Assembly (NCBI RefSeq): GCF_963676685.1
Contig: NC_092344.1
Span: 45,034,830-45,098,829, forward strand
Direction: 5' to 3'
DNA from: Mytilus edulis
Taxonomy: Eukaryota; Mollusca; Bivalvia; Mytilida; Mytilidae
Length of the DNA: 64,000 nt
Position numbers and translations under genes: made by a program. Each line of letters opens with the position of its first letter. Position 1 is the stretch's first letter. The notes beneath the pieces are model-generated. The model had not been told where the DNA came from. It ran no database searches and was given only the letters and a program-made list of their open reading frames with translations. Shown here piece after piece: positions 25,801-34,214 of the stretch.

Positions 25801-28267
25801 TTGAAATTGCTTTTTGTTATGCCAAATATGTTATAAATTTATTATTTGTCCTCTGTATTTAGATCAAAGATCTCCTAATTTCTTCTTACACCTGAAAGGA
25901 TCAACAGCACCTCTCTGTATGAACCTAAATCCAAATGAAACAGGAAGATACCAGTTCTTATACAGTTCAAGAAGTAAGATATTTGAAATATTTGAAATTA
26001 GTCAAAACTTATTTCACGTAGATAGATAGCTGAATACTCTACTGACCTAATTACGTAATAAATTCCTACAGATTCGTAAGTGTCATCAATTGAATTTTTG
26101 TTTATTCTGAGTTGAGTACAAAATCGGATAATAATTTTAACAGTCTGCCTAAATTTTGCTGTTTATGTGTAGTCCCCGGTGTCCGCGCATCACCTGATTT
26201 CGTCATATAAGCAATGTTTCAGATATAGAATCATTGCTGTCAAATTTTATCAGATTGAAATAAATTTTGATCTGCATACTTGGTAGTGTATTTGGTTCAA
26301 ATTCAATAATATTTCGTAGCATAAAATCTTTCTTTTATTCAAAATATGTTATTTTTAGCAGGCATGCGCGTAATCACCGGATATTTGAAGAACTCTCAAC
26401 ATCTCCCTAATTTTGAACACCAATTACACAAAATCTTTAGGATGAAACCATACAAAGGCCGTACGGTGACCTATAGTTGTTAATTCCTGTGTCATTTTGG
26501 TCTCTTGTGGAGAGTTTGTGTAATAGGTAATCATACCACATCTTCTTTTTTTTATATATACAGAAGATTTTATGAAATAAAAGAATTTTAAGAATTTGTT
26601 CACATAGCATTATCCGATAATTTGTTTTATCAGTTAAGTAAAGTGAAGTTAAAAGTCTTAGGTGCGCGGATACACCGGATAGCGCCGTAGTCAAAGCAAT
26701 GAGGTTAATTCCGAACCCAAGAAACGTCTAATTTTGACAGTTATATCCATTAACAAAAGGTGGCAACACATCATCTCCAAATGCTTTCTCATAAAGTGAC
26801 GTTATTTTCACAAAAAAAGTTTTTCATTCTGTGCTGGAAAGTTTTTATTTGCAAAAATAAGAAGAATTTTTAAATGGTCGAAAATTTGCCAAGAAAATAT
26901 ATTGTAAAAAACTGTAACTAAGAATTTTTAAGATTACAGCTTTCAAATAATAAGCTGACAAAGACTTGGAGTTCGTCAAATTTACATTATAACTAAAACT
27001 GTATATCTTATGACAATGATTTATTTCTAGGACATATATATGTATAGGGTTTTACATAAAATATTGGAAAAGTTGATACATTATATGAAATATTTCCATT
27101 AACGTACAAATCTTAAACATCTATTCAATATTTTGAAATGCAAACATATAAATGCTACTCGAAAATGTCAGTTTCATTTCAAATGTTAATATTGATATAT
27201 ATATATATATTAATATATGTCAATTTCAGAGCCACACAAAGCACTTCATATAATCTTTGAAAAGACAATAAATCAACAGAAGAAAATAGAGAATATAAAA
27301 GCTGTCGAAATTCGGGAAGGAACAGAACAACAATATTTGGACTCTACGGTTTTAAAAGTATCGAATGCCACTTCGAATGTTACAAAACTATGGAATGACA
27401 TCAGCAACAAAACAACGACCGATTTTCCGTCATACAATTTAACAGTTGCAGTATCCCCTTATAAAGACCCGTTATTAGGTTTACAGCTGCATCTTTACAT
27501 ACGACAAAGTAACAACGTTAATGCTACGGGACCATTACGTAAGAATTGTTTAAAAACAACAATTATCATACTGATTTTCAAATCGCTCTCCAATTTTTGA
27601 TATTGTATATTGTTAAAAAATATCACTTTGTCTCTGTAAAATATCTTCAAAATACACGTTCAACAAAAGGATTTCCTCTGTATTACAAACCATATAAATT
27701 GTCAGTTACACCTTAATGTGCGTTTTTCCGGTCAGTTTTAGTTACATGACCTTTTACTACCACTACATGTAGCTATAGCAAGGTAATTGAGCACTATTTT
27801 TCTATAAAGCATTTCGTCTTTTAATTAAGGAGTAATTATTGTTGAACCTCACAATTTACGGGCTGTCTAAAAGATGTATCTCAGTCTTTCTTTGTGAAGT
27901 ACATACATTTGTATCAATATGTTTGTGTGAAATTTTATATGTGCTGTGCAATGTAGAAGACGCGTCAGTGTTAATAGTTTTACTAGTGTGTTCACTATGC
28001 CCCAAAATGTTTGTTCAGTTTATTATGCTTCTTTTATGTATTTTTATAGGTTGGTTTGTTGGAATGGAAATTAAAAGCTTTGGGTTAGAGTTGATTGTGA
28101 AGCCGAATGAAGGAAAACAGTTTACCGTCAAAAAATTTAAGTTATTGAAGTCTACGTCTGTATCTTCATATCTAACAGACTCGTGCTGGTACATAATCAA
28201 CCCAGAAAAGGAAATTCCACAATGGGAAAGCTTATTTCAGCAAAAAGATGTCGATACATGGTTATAA
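7778..28267 (+). CDS. Inter-alpha-trypsin inhibitor heavy chain-like gene, 15 exons
   Basis: A secreted ITIH-family protein. In vertebrates these are hyaluronan-binding plasma and matrix proteins; the role here is inferred. Exons: 7778-7879, 9720-9883, 12519-12629, 13663-13895, 14718-14881, 16798-17086, 18975-19654, 20340-20427, 21245-21415, 23383-23457, 23863-23937, 24349-24423, 25863-25973, 27230-27538, 28050-28267. All phases match and the sum is 2865 nt (954 residues plus stop), close to the usual ~900 of the family. Order: hydrophobic leader (~1-30), VIT (~40-200), vWA (~275-460; DKSGS at 285, T356, LTDG with D386), the FVTP.TSMVV block (exon 8), Ser/Gly-rich linker (exon 9), three 25-residue repeats (668-742), ITIH C-terminal domain (743-954). 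Not certain: which ATG starts it (7778 or 7796) and whether all repeat exons are used. Confidence 0.93.
9720..9883 (+). CDS. ITIH exon 2: first part of VIT domain
   Basis: Acceptor TTTTTTCCAG, donor AAT|GTAAGA, phase 0 to 2. The translation has the VIT pattern: F/A-rich strand FRFATTVVETKILN, then EASEVMFDMTLPDSAFITGF, which matches the ITIH 'AFI..F.M' block. It continues directly into the G-KRYAGNVKEKE block of exon 3. Confidence 0.92.
10145..10307 (-). repeat. Dispersed repeat R3 (ITIH intron 2)
   Basis: Reverse R3: TTGGATCCTCAATGCTCTTC, GATATGAGCGTCATTGATGA, AAACGCGCGTCTGG, AATCCTGGTACCTTTGATAA. The 89-codon ORF across it is fortuitous. Confidence 0.85.
10952..11008. repeat. Palindrome, 14-bp perfect core arms
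   Basis: TGTCTTTGGCAATT-CAC-AATTGCCAAAGACA at 10,964-10,994, with weaker symmetry outward (TTATATT...AATATAA). Confidence 0.9.
11429..11480. repeat. Perfect 52-bp hairpin, 23-bp arms
   Basis: Left arm 11,429-11,451 (TAATACGGTATATATGGGGT..), loop TAAATT, right arm 11,458-11,480 exactly complementary. In ITIH intron 2. Confidence 0.96.
11748..11894. repeat. Imperfect ~147-bp palindrome
   Basis: ACAAATATAGCCTTTGTATG on the left mirrors CATACAAAGGCTATATTTGT on the right; inside, AAGAAGTATAT mirrors ATATACTTCTT. The centre has a small GGACT..AGTCC stem. Probably the core of a fold-back MITE in ITIH intron 2. Confidence 0.9.
12519..12629 (+). CDS. ITIH exon 3: VIT domain core
   Basis: Acceptor ATTACACAG, donor TTC|GTAAGT, phase 2 to 2. 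It encodes the hallmark GKRYAGNVKEKEKAKKQFEE followed by a Gly/Ala-rich turn (SAGHIAAS), the most conserved block of VIT domains in ITIH proteins. Confidence 0.95.
13663..13895 (+). CDS. ITIH exon 4: end of VIT domain
   Basis: Acceptor TTTTTTACAG, donor GTTG|GTAAGA, phase 2 to 1. It contains the VIT C-terminal strands (FNILVNVERNASVVFKLKYQ, then ELLKRTLGSYHHVIYVDPGQ), matching the family's F.L.YEELL.R..G.Y pattern. Confidence 0.95.
14718..14881 (+). CDS. ITIH exon 5: VIT-vWA linker
   Basis: Acceptor CTATTTTAG, donor TTATTG|GTAAAG, phase 1 to 0. Ends in the F.VKYDVTRD..AGDLL segment that in ITIH proteins leads into the 'NGYFVH.FAP' start of the vWA region, encoded by the next exon. Confidence 0.93.
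14952..16103. mobile_element. TTAA-flanked MITE with central hairpin (ITIH intron 5)
   Basis: TTAA target-site duplications at 14,948-14,951 and 16,104-16,107 flank TIRs GGTGGTATGGGAGTC / reverse complement GGTGGTATGTGGGTT. Inside are a nested inverted repeat (AGGAGTAGGT..., 15,371 against 15,951) and a stronger one (GAAAGTGGC.GCAT.CGTGTT, 15,612 against ~15,722). No transposase. Target-site duplication and end sequence suggest a piggyBac-type non-autonomous element. Confidence 0.82.
16121..16630 (+). repeat. Dispersed repeat R1 (ITIH intron 5)
   Basis: Good copy of R1 immediately right of the TTAA MITE, ending with a short inverted R1 end (CAATCATACCAAATCTTCTT). Confidence 0.82.
16798..17086 (+). 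CDS. ITIH exon 6: vWA domain, MIDAS motif
   Basis: Acceptor ATTTTACAG, donor GGGGAG|GTAAGT, phase 0 to 1. Encodes NGYFVHMFAP, then VMFVLDKSGSMQGRKM, the intact DxSxS metal-ion-dependent adhesion site with the Asp codon at 16876, followed by the helix and the LNILFFDS strand of the vWA fold. Confidence 0.96.
17490..17670 (-). repeat. Dispersed repeat R3, diverged (ITIH intron 6)
   Basis: GGAACCTCAATATGCTTTAA, CGTCACCGATGAGTCTCTTG and ACTAAAATTATCCCAGGTGG match the R3 blocks in reverse with many changes. Confidence 0.65.
18240..18645 (-). repeat. Dispersed repeat R1, reverse orientation (ITIH intron 6)
   Basis: Reverse complement of R1: CCACTGTCCCAGGTTAGGGG ... CTATAGTTGTTAATGGCTGT ... CAATCATACCACATCTTCTT. 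Confidence 0.82.
18975..19654 (+). CDS. ITIH exon 7: rest of vWA and following region
   Basis: Acceptor AACTTTTTAG, donor ACAAAG|GTAAGT, phase 1 to 0. Starts inside GGTNIN (MIDAS Thr, residue 356), then MFLTDGRATSGE (MIDAS Asp 386), FSLGFGNN, the ITIH signature ARRIYEDSDASLQ, and MWAYLTIKQLL. At 680 nt it is the longest exon. Confidence 0.97.
20340..20427 (+). CDS. ITIH exon 8: FVTP-TSMVV block with basic RQKR site
   Basis: A short exon easily missed: acceptor CTTTTAAG (AAG rather than CAG), donor CCAAA|GTGAGT, phase 0 to 1. Encodes YQFVTPFTSMVVTAPE, the near-invariant ITIH segment after the vWA region, then RQKR followed by a Pro/Ser stretch. It supplies the phase that exon 9 needs. Confidence 0.92.
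21245..21415 (+). CDS. ITIH exon 9: Ser/Gly-rich linker
   Basis: Acceptor TTATTCACAG, donor ACCAG|GTATTT, 171 nt, phase 1 to 1. The phase-compatible frame reads a low-complexity Ser/Gly-rich linker (GGIGGGGRSFS near the end). A second frame is also open across the exon but cannot join exon 8 or exon 10. The linker lies where ITIH4-like proteins have a variable, proline-rich region. Confidence 0.85.
21919..22136. mobile_element. 218-bp MITE with CGCGAAAT motifs (ITIH intron 9)
   Basis: TIRs CTGTAAACCAACTAAATTTC / reverse complement CTGTAAACCAACTTATTTTC, flanked by TA on both sides, consistent with a Tc1/mariner-type non-autonomous element. The interior repeats (T)TCGCGA and GCGAAATTAAATCG in both orientations. 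Confidence 0.85.
22499..22557. repeat. Short palindrome (ITIH intron 9)
   Basis: TAAAATGGCAAAATTCATGC and GCATGTATTTTGCCATTTTA are complementary with one extra base, around a ~9-base loop. Confidence 0.8.
23383..23457 (+). CDS. ITIH exon 10: 25-residue repeat unit 1
   Basis: First of three homologous 75-nt exons, phase 1 to 1, acceptor TTTCTTTCAG, donor CTCCAG|GTACCT. Thr-rich unit with TTDTTFDVSIISKGTVLTPG. Being symmetric, it can be skipped or included without disturbing the frame. Confidence 0.85.
23863..23937 (+). CDS. ITIH exon 11: 25-residue repeat unit 2
   Basis: Second 75-nt unit, acceptor TTCTTGCAG, donor TTCCAG|GTACCT. It reads TTGTTLDVSTISKGTVLIPG, differing from its neighbours at only a few residues. 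Flanking intron sequence is also duplicated. Confidence 0.85.
24349..24423 (+). CDS. ITIH exon 12: 25-residue repeat unit 3
   Basis: Third 75-nt unit, acceptor TTCTTGCAG, donor TTCCAG|GTACCT. It reads TTDTTLDVSTISKGTVVIPG, closer to unit 2 than to unit 1. Confidence 0.85.
25863..25973 (+). CDS. ITIH exon 13: start of ITIH C-terminal domain
   Basis: Acceptor CTGTATTTAG, donor AGAA|GTAAGA, phase 1 to 1. Encodes SPNFFLHLKGSTAPLCMNLN, corresponding to the DPHF(I/V)..L.....CF.I segment that begins the ITIH C-terminal domain. The Asp-Pro-His core is not conserved. This is the first exon shared with the 53-kb copy. Confidence 0.9.
26455..26560 (-). repeat. R1 end fragment, copy A
   Basis: GGTGACCTATAGTTGTTAAT ... 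ATCATACCACATCTTCTTTT, the 5' end of R1 in reverse. The same fragment lies at ~53,607-53,705 in the second copy. Confidence 0.75.
27230..27538 (+). CDS. ITIH exon 14: ITIH C-terminal domain
   Basis: Acceptor CAATTTCAG, donor CATTAC|GTAAGA, phase 1 to 1. About 103 residues with several N-glycosylation sequons (e.g. NAT, NVT, NKT, NLT). The translated ORF is identical in the second copy at 54 kb. Confidence 0.9.
28050..28267 (+). CDS. ITIH exon 15: C-terminus and stop
   Basis: Acceptor TTTTTATAG, phase 1 in, ending at TAA 28265-28267. Encodes the last 72 residues (WFVGMEIKSFGLELIV..., CWYIINPE..., ending DVDTWL), matching the CW-containing end of ITIH C-terminal domains. Confidence 0.9.
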
Positions 28268-28579
28268 CTAAAACGAAATCCATATGAAACTTTAAAATAT
28301 ATCAATTACAATGTATATCTGATATATCATATAAATAGTACTCTTATAAATATAGGAATATTAGTCATTTCATTGCGCTTGTTTTCGACAGGGATTAAGA
28401 CATATTGTTCGCGTAAAAAAGGCTTGAATAATTGTTACAAATTATCCAATCATATGTTAAAAAAGATAACAATGAAAAATGAATAGGGCATATCAAAGTC
28501 AGGTGGTTACGTTAAAAAGTTTACAAACAAATTAAACGTTGGATTCGAATGAATTGGCATCACGTGTACTCCAAACAAA

Positions 28580-28585
28580 AATAAA
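28580..28585 (+). terminator. Possible ITIH polyadenylation signal
   Basis: First AATAAA after the ITIH stop codon, about 310 nt downstream. The region is AT-rich, so chance occurrence is quite possible. Confidence 0.35.
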
Positions 28586-29582
28586 CAAAGTGCATCAAAA
28601 TAGTAAACTGATGCAAGTATAAATTATATATTTTCACATATATAGTTCCAAACTCTTGGAAGCGGCAATAACTACAATAAATACACAATTAAAGAAAAAC
28701 ATTGTGTGGCAGATCAGTATTTCACATTTAAAGGCAACTCAAGACTACGAAAAAATAAGTCATTTTGGAATATTATGATGTTAGTAATACAATGTAAAAC
28801 CTTGTACAATCCATTTTGAATTTGAGTTGATAATGCATTGATATCTGACCCAGTTACAATCCACCATATTAAGACTTTTGATTTCCTCTCAAATTCAATG
28901 CACTGTCTCTCTAGCTCAATGTTGTCTCAATGTAAGATTCCTTTTTCTCATTGAAAGTTGTATTTAGATAGACAAATTCCTCTATCTTATTAAATGATAT
29001 TCAATATTGTTCATCATGAAACTGTCACAATCTTCTAATACAGTATCAAGGCAGCTTTTCGAAAAAATAAACAAAGAATATATTACTTTATAATGTGTGA
29101 CAGACCGAAATTTTCAGATATTGAAGACAATACGAGTAGCCACATATATACACCGTACAATCGTTTGTGATAATTTCTCATTAAAAAGGAAATTGATTTA
29201 CATATAAGATGATAACTTAATGTTTTGATATTTACTTCAGCAGGAGGCTTGTTATAATTTCAAAGATTACTCTGTAATTATGACCCACAAGACATTTATT
29301 TCGCTATACCCAAAATATTTCACTCGCTTCGTAATTATTTTTTTTTGGGGGTGAGCTTTTCAGCCTAGAGATGTAAACGGTTGCGGGATATACTAACGGA
29401 ACATTCAAACTTGTAAGTCAGCACAAAACTGAAAACGTCATGGTAAAGAAAAGACCCCAATACAAACAACAATGCACAAACACAACATAGACTAAAGGAT
29501 GAGCTAAACGCGAACATGACTAAAAACCTGGGGTGATCACGGGTGTTATAGAGGTTCTTGGACTTGGAGCTAAAATATGCAT

Positions 29583-29586
<4 letters not shown>

Positions 29587-29631
<45 letters not shown>
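29587..29631. repeat. (TA)n microsatellite, copy A
   Basis: Pure alternating TA/AT tract of about 45 bp downstream of the lectin gene. Recurs in copy B near 56,738-56,782. It creates spurious Ile-Tyr repeat ORFs. Confidence 0.95.
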
Positions 29632-29633
<2 letters not shown>

Positions 29634-29767
29634 AAACGGTAGAGTTTTTCGTATACATGTACATGGACATAAATGTGTATGATCACGGAAGACTCAAATG
29701 TAAAAAGTTGTACCATAATACATTCTCATGATAATTTTATAACACTAATAAAATCATTTGGTAAGAT

Positions 29768-29773
29768 TTTATT
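29768..29773 (-). terminator. Possible polyadenylation signal, lectin gene A
   Basis: AATAAA on the minus strand about 75 nt beyond the lectin stop codon, a plausible distance. The same sequence follows copy B. Confidence 0.4.
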
Positions 29774-29845
29774 AAATCTTTTTAATTCTTTGATAACACA
29801 TTTCTGAGTGGTTAACATTTTTAGTATATTATAAATAAAATGATG

Positions 29846-30063
29846 TTATACGATTTCACATATATAATTAATATCGTCTTCGCAATATCTGTCGTTCCAT
29901 AAGTACCCGTAACTGCTCCTCATAGAGGCGCAGTTTTCAATGCCAAACTTATTACTTGGTTGGCCTGTATTCCAAAATGTTGTTGTCATGGGAGATCCAT
30001 CCGAATATTTCCAAACACCTTCTTGTGCCAGATCATTCCCGTCAATCCAAAAACCGCCAAATA
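29846..30063 (-). CDS. C-type lectin domain exon 2 and stop, copy A
   Basis: Acceptor TTTATTGCAG. Encodes FGGFWIDGNDL, GVWKYSDGSPMTTTFWNTGQ, QPSNKFGIENCASM, WNDRYCEDDINYICEIV and stop. These are the WIG-like, QPS, WND and last-Cys elements of a C-type lectin domain. Confidence 0.9.
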
Positions 30064-33000
30064 CTGCAATAAAAAATAATTTACCATTTTCTTCGTAAAT
30101 GCATGTACAGGTCATGAATATGACAGTTGCTGTTAATGCATTCTGTTGGATGACAAAGTAAAACATTTTATTTTGTGAGTGTTTATGGACTTTTTGAATT
30201 TTTTCTTGGAGGTTGGTATTTTTATATACTTTTTTTAGAAGTATTTGTTCATTGTCAACAAGTGTCGAAGAGCGTCCTTTTACAATTAATAATTGTGTAT
30301 TGGCATATCAGTTTGTCTGTCCATTCGGTTACTGTTATTTTTTTCAAATGAATACCGATGACCGACTTTTTTTACATGTACGTGGAACACGTGAAGACAG
30401 ATCGAGCAAACGCGTTTAGGATGCACCACATTTATGGAGAGTTACCTAATATCCTGACTTCAGTTATCTTTTAAAACTTTCCCTTTTAAATACTATAGCA
30501 ACATATCATCGATTCCGGTCTAAACGTTAAACTTCCTTTGACACGGTTACATGAGGGCTAGAGTATGTTTTCAGTATGCCGATATTGTCACTTTTCAAGT
30601 TCTTTGGTCCTCATTAAAAAGAAAGTGTTCCAGTTTTTCGATTAAAAACTGATGCTTGTTCTGTCGATGATTCGTAAACAACATATCTATTGAAAATGTG
30701 TTTTCCCACTATTTGAGGAAGATACATAGATGAAGCATGTATCATTGACGTGTATAGAGTTTGAGACCGTATGTTGACTTTTAGATGTCGTGACTTTTTG
30801 TGATGGTCACATACACCCAATCTCTCTCTTACGAATTGGTGATAGAAATTAAAACCTTTTTTTTTTATTAAAGCCATATCATTTGTTGAGCTTAAAATAC
30901 ACTTACCGCCGTTTAATGATAAAATCGTTATTTTCACATGATTCTGTTTGTCACTAGTATCGATCCGTGCTAGTCTACCTCCCTCTGTTTTGCTACACGC
31001 TAGATTTGATTCATTATGGCTTCTATATGAATTTGTGTATATTTGAAAGCAAAACAGCAAATCATTGACCCAGATAAAGCCTGCCATTTCACATCTGTTA
31101 GCTAAAAAAAAAAAAAAAAAACCTTGAAGTTATCTTTTTTTCTATTTGACCCGATTGATTTTTTTTAAATAAAAAATAAAATAGTATTGTTCTTCACATT
31201 TCTTGAACATATTTATAACGAAGTCAGAAAGATGTTCTTGTCTGTAAATATATGATACTGGTAGACTGTTGTGTCTTTGAAATAAAGATATAAAAGAGTA
31301 TTTCAAACATCTGAGAAGAAAATATATAAATTGAAGGACAATTGTCATTGGCCTGAATTAACCTTGAAATCAAAGTTAAACAAATCATACATGTACATAC
31401 AACAGATAATAGATATCACCAAATTACACTTGGCAGTTACTATACATCAGACACACCAAACACCAATGTCTTACTCACCCGAGTAATAGCAGATATACAA
31501 ACAAGTTATAAACAAACAGTCAAGATAGTCTGAATCGGTACAGACAAACAATGAAATGGAGATAAACCAGTTGAACTAGCACGCACATACTCCCTTTATT
31601 ATCTAGACCAAATGTCGTACACCTTAAACACACAATGAAAAAACTACAAAATGCACAAGAAAAATAAATCACTTGTTGCTATAAAAAGAATTAACTAAGT
31701 TTAAACTATGTAATATATATTATTAAATAGAAAATGGAAACGGCGAATGTGTCAAAGAGACAACAACCCGACCAAAGAGTAAGAAAACAGCCTTAGGCAA
31801 CTAATGGGTCTTCAACACAGCGATAAAATCCCACACCCAGAGGCGGACATATAAGTCTATATAATGATCGCTAACTTGAATCTGCTTAAATGTTCAAGAC
31901 AAGTAACATTTTCAAATCCTTTCATCATCGGAAAAAGAAAACCTTTTTTAACTGGTTTCCAATTTGAAACATTATAAACACATTATTTTAAAGGTACAAA
32001 GATTTGGTTGAGAAGTTTTGGCTACACAAACTATAGCAAATCCTATTTTTAAGAGATGGTGTATATAAAGCCCGTTAACTTATATACGGTCCATGTGAAA
32101 ACACTCTTTTTCAGAAAGGTTTTTAATCTAGCAATGTAATAAGAAGGTTTTGTCGGTACTCCCATTGATTGAGTATTAAATGGAGAGAAAAGAACATTAA
32201 ATTCTATTAAATTATGAACACTTACGGTCCTACATCTTGTCGATACCTGTATTATGGCCTGTACAAATTCATGTTTAATTCTTATGATTTATATCTGCCT
32301 TACATTAATTTAGTTTCATCAAATGTATACGGTACTGATATAATTTATTCTTGTAAACATGAATTATTTATTTATTGTAATAAGCTTTGAGTTAGCATTA
32401 CACTTTAGTAACTGTGAGTACCGTTTCATTGTGACTCTGAGTTACTAGTTTTGTTTTTGCTTTTTGTCAATCAATGATTTTCCCCATGTTTTGCTTATCC
32501 ATCACTAGACATGGCTCAGGTTAGTTGGAGGACATCTAGCGCTCGAAAACATGTTTAACTCTGGTACATTCTGTGACTGTCTGTCCCTAGTCGAGAGCCT
32601 ATGATTCAGTGGTTAACGTTCATCGCTGTATATCACTTTGTTTTGTTTATGTTTATTTTGTTGTACATATATTTTGTTTATTGTGTTGTCCATAAATCAG
32701 GCCGCTGGTTTTTTGTTTGAACTGATTACGTTGGTTCATTAAATGGCCTTGTACATGTATATCTGACTAAAAGGTACGGGTTTTGTTCCTTGTTGAAGGC
32801 CGTTTGGTCACCTGCTGCTGCTAACATATGTTGTAGTTGTTATATTGGCAGTTATACCACAATTTATTATGTTTATAGTGAGTATATCACGCTTGCAGTG
32901 TTTCCTATTGAATTATGACATATATGTTCCCAGTTTGAATGTAAACATGTCCGTGTTTATAAGTTCTACTAAAACGACATAATAATCGAAGGATGACTTC

Positions 33001-34214
33001 ATTTGTATAAATACCGTCTATTACCAATGTTATTTCAACTGATCGGGCGGAGTTTATGTTTTAATTTGCATAAGGACAGTCTATTTGAATATGTGTGTGA
33101 TAAGGATGATTGCCGTTATAATTATTACTGATTTCTAATTACCTATCAGTGTCATCAAATGAATTTACAAAACAATGATTGCTCACTTTATTGATGAGTT
33201 TATCCTAAAACACCTATGTTAAGATGGACTGGTTTATTATGAGCGAACCGGCTAGACTCCGCCCAGTCAAGTGAAATAACTTGAGTAATACTATTTATAT
33301 ATTTCAGCACTTATATTTAAGTTTCAATTTTCTATTTCATACTAATACATTTATGTCTAAAAATGGACAACATGGAATGTTATAATAAGCCTTTTTAAGC
33401 TTCAGTTCTCTTTTGATGAATACACAAAACATGTATAAATAGTATTAGATTTGAATGGAAATTGTCACACGTAAGATAAAAACTTGCCATGCTGATCAAT
33501 TTTACGAGTTATCGTCTACAAATATTAATATTGTAAAAACAAATGTTGACGAGACGGACAAGGTAGTTCTTGCTCTTCTTATTCCAATCAGACGTTCACA
33601 GTATTGAGATATTAAAAACACAAGATGCAATTTACTTCCATATTATACTTTTAGCTATGGCGGCCATGTTGCTTAATTGGATTGCGGATATAACGCTCAA
33701 ACGTTAAAAACTAAATAAAAACTAGGACCTATATTGGCCAAATTTTGTTGCAACTGTTTCATGGTCTAATCGAATATATTTTTACTTTTTATAAATATAG
33801 ACGACGGAAAAACAACGGACAGAAGTTTAGCTGAAAATGGCCTTTCGGACCAGACCATCCTTAAAATAATCTTACTTGAATAACACTGCAGTAATAAAAT
33901 ATCTTTATATCCTGCTTCTGTTTGTGAATCATGTTTTACAGTCTTACCTTTTACGTAATATTGTTCTCCGTACTTATGTTCCAAAGACATCGTATGATTG
34001 TTATCAAATCTGGTTGCATACATTTCACAAGTAAAATCCCGAGTGTTCCAAAAGTACGAATGGCAATTTTCGTTCTGTAAACATGCCAAACAACATGACA
34101 AAATTCCATCTTCTGGTGTGTAATGTACTATAACTATCGGATTTGGGTCTGTCGGTCTGTAACCCTCAAATCCCGGCATTCTTATGTATTCTATTTGACT
34201 CGATATTGCTTCTC
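29846..34214 (-). CDS. PAN/apple plus C-type lectin gene, copy A
   Basis: Three phase-compatible minus-strand exons: 34214-33948 (PAN), 31101-30907 (first half of the lectin domain) and 30063-29846 (second half, stop). PAN carries Cys pairs in ILSCCLACLQNENCHSYFW and FTCEMYATRF. The lectin domain has six Cys (long form), the conserved core, a QPS at the EPN/QPD position and a WND motif, so one of its usual calcium-binding elements is intact. The protein is probably secreted and sugar-binding (inference). The 5' exon with signal peptide is not securely found: a candidate leader (MKISVVAMVIACFMLCMYLP) lies on the minus strand near 34,920, but no good phase-1 donor follows it. Convergent with the ITIH gene. 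Confidence 0.82.
30907..31101 (-). CDS. C-type lectin domain exon 1, copy A
   Basis: Acceptor with a long T-tract then TTAG, donor GGCG|GTAAGT, phase 1 to 1, 195 nt. Starts ..NRCEMAGF, with the SNLACSKTEGGRLARIDT segment that matches the 'C...GG.LA.I' alpha-2 region of C-type lectin domains. Confidence 0.85.
31733..31850 (+). repeat. Dispersed repeat R2 fragment, copy A
   Basis: GTGTCAAAGAGACAACAACC ... CTAATGGGTCTTCAACACAG, matching the window start. Present again at ~58,892-59,008. Confidence 0.75.
32500..32870 (-). repeat. Diverged R1-like repeat, copy A
   Basis: Same order of blocks as R1 in reverse (GGCTCAGGTTAGTTGGAGGA, GAGAGCCTATGATTCAGTGG, CTTGTTGAAGGCCGTTTGGT) but well diverged. 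Duplicated near 59,665-60,035. Confidence 0.6.
33019..33290. mobile_element. 272-bp MITE with GGGCGGAGT ends, copy A
   Basis: The left end TATTACCAATGTTATTTCAA..GGGCGGAGT is mirrored at the right (GACTCCGCCC..GAAATAACTTGAGTAATA). About three quarters of a ~35-bp TIR match. It lies in the intron between the PAN exon and lectin exon 1. Confidence 0.65.
33948..34214 (-). CDS. PAN/apple-domain exon, copy A
   Basis: Acceptor TATATAG, donor AAAG|GTAAGA, phase 1 to 1, 89 residues. Contains PGFEGYRPT, a Cys-Cys-x-x-Cys cluster (SCCLACLQNENC) and FTCEMYAT, the pattern of PAN/apple modules. Confidence 0.8.

Noticed and set aside
27839..28267. 142-codon ORF starting before ITIH exon 15
   Set aside because: Only the part from 28,050 is exon 15. 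The upstream part is intron read through the acceptor TTTTTATAG, and the ORF begins with a TTG, not an ATG.
29365..29670. 101-codon minus-strand ORF with Ile-Tyr repeats
   Set aside because: It is the translation of the (TA)n microsatellite; copy B gives a different ORF across the same region.
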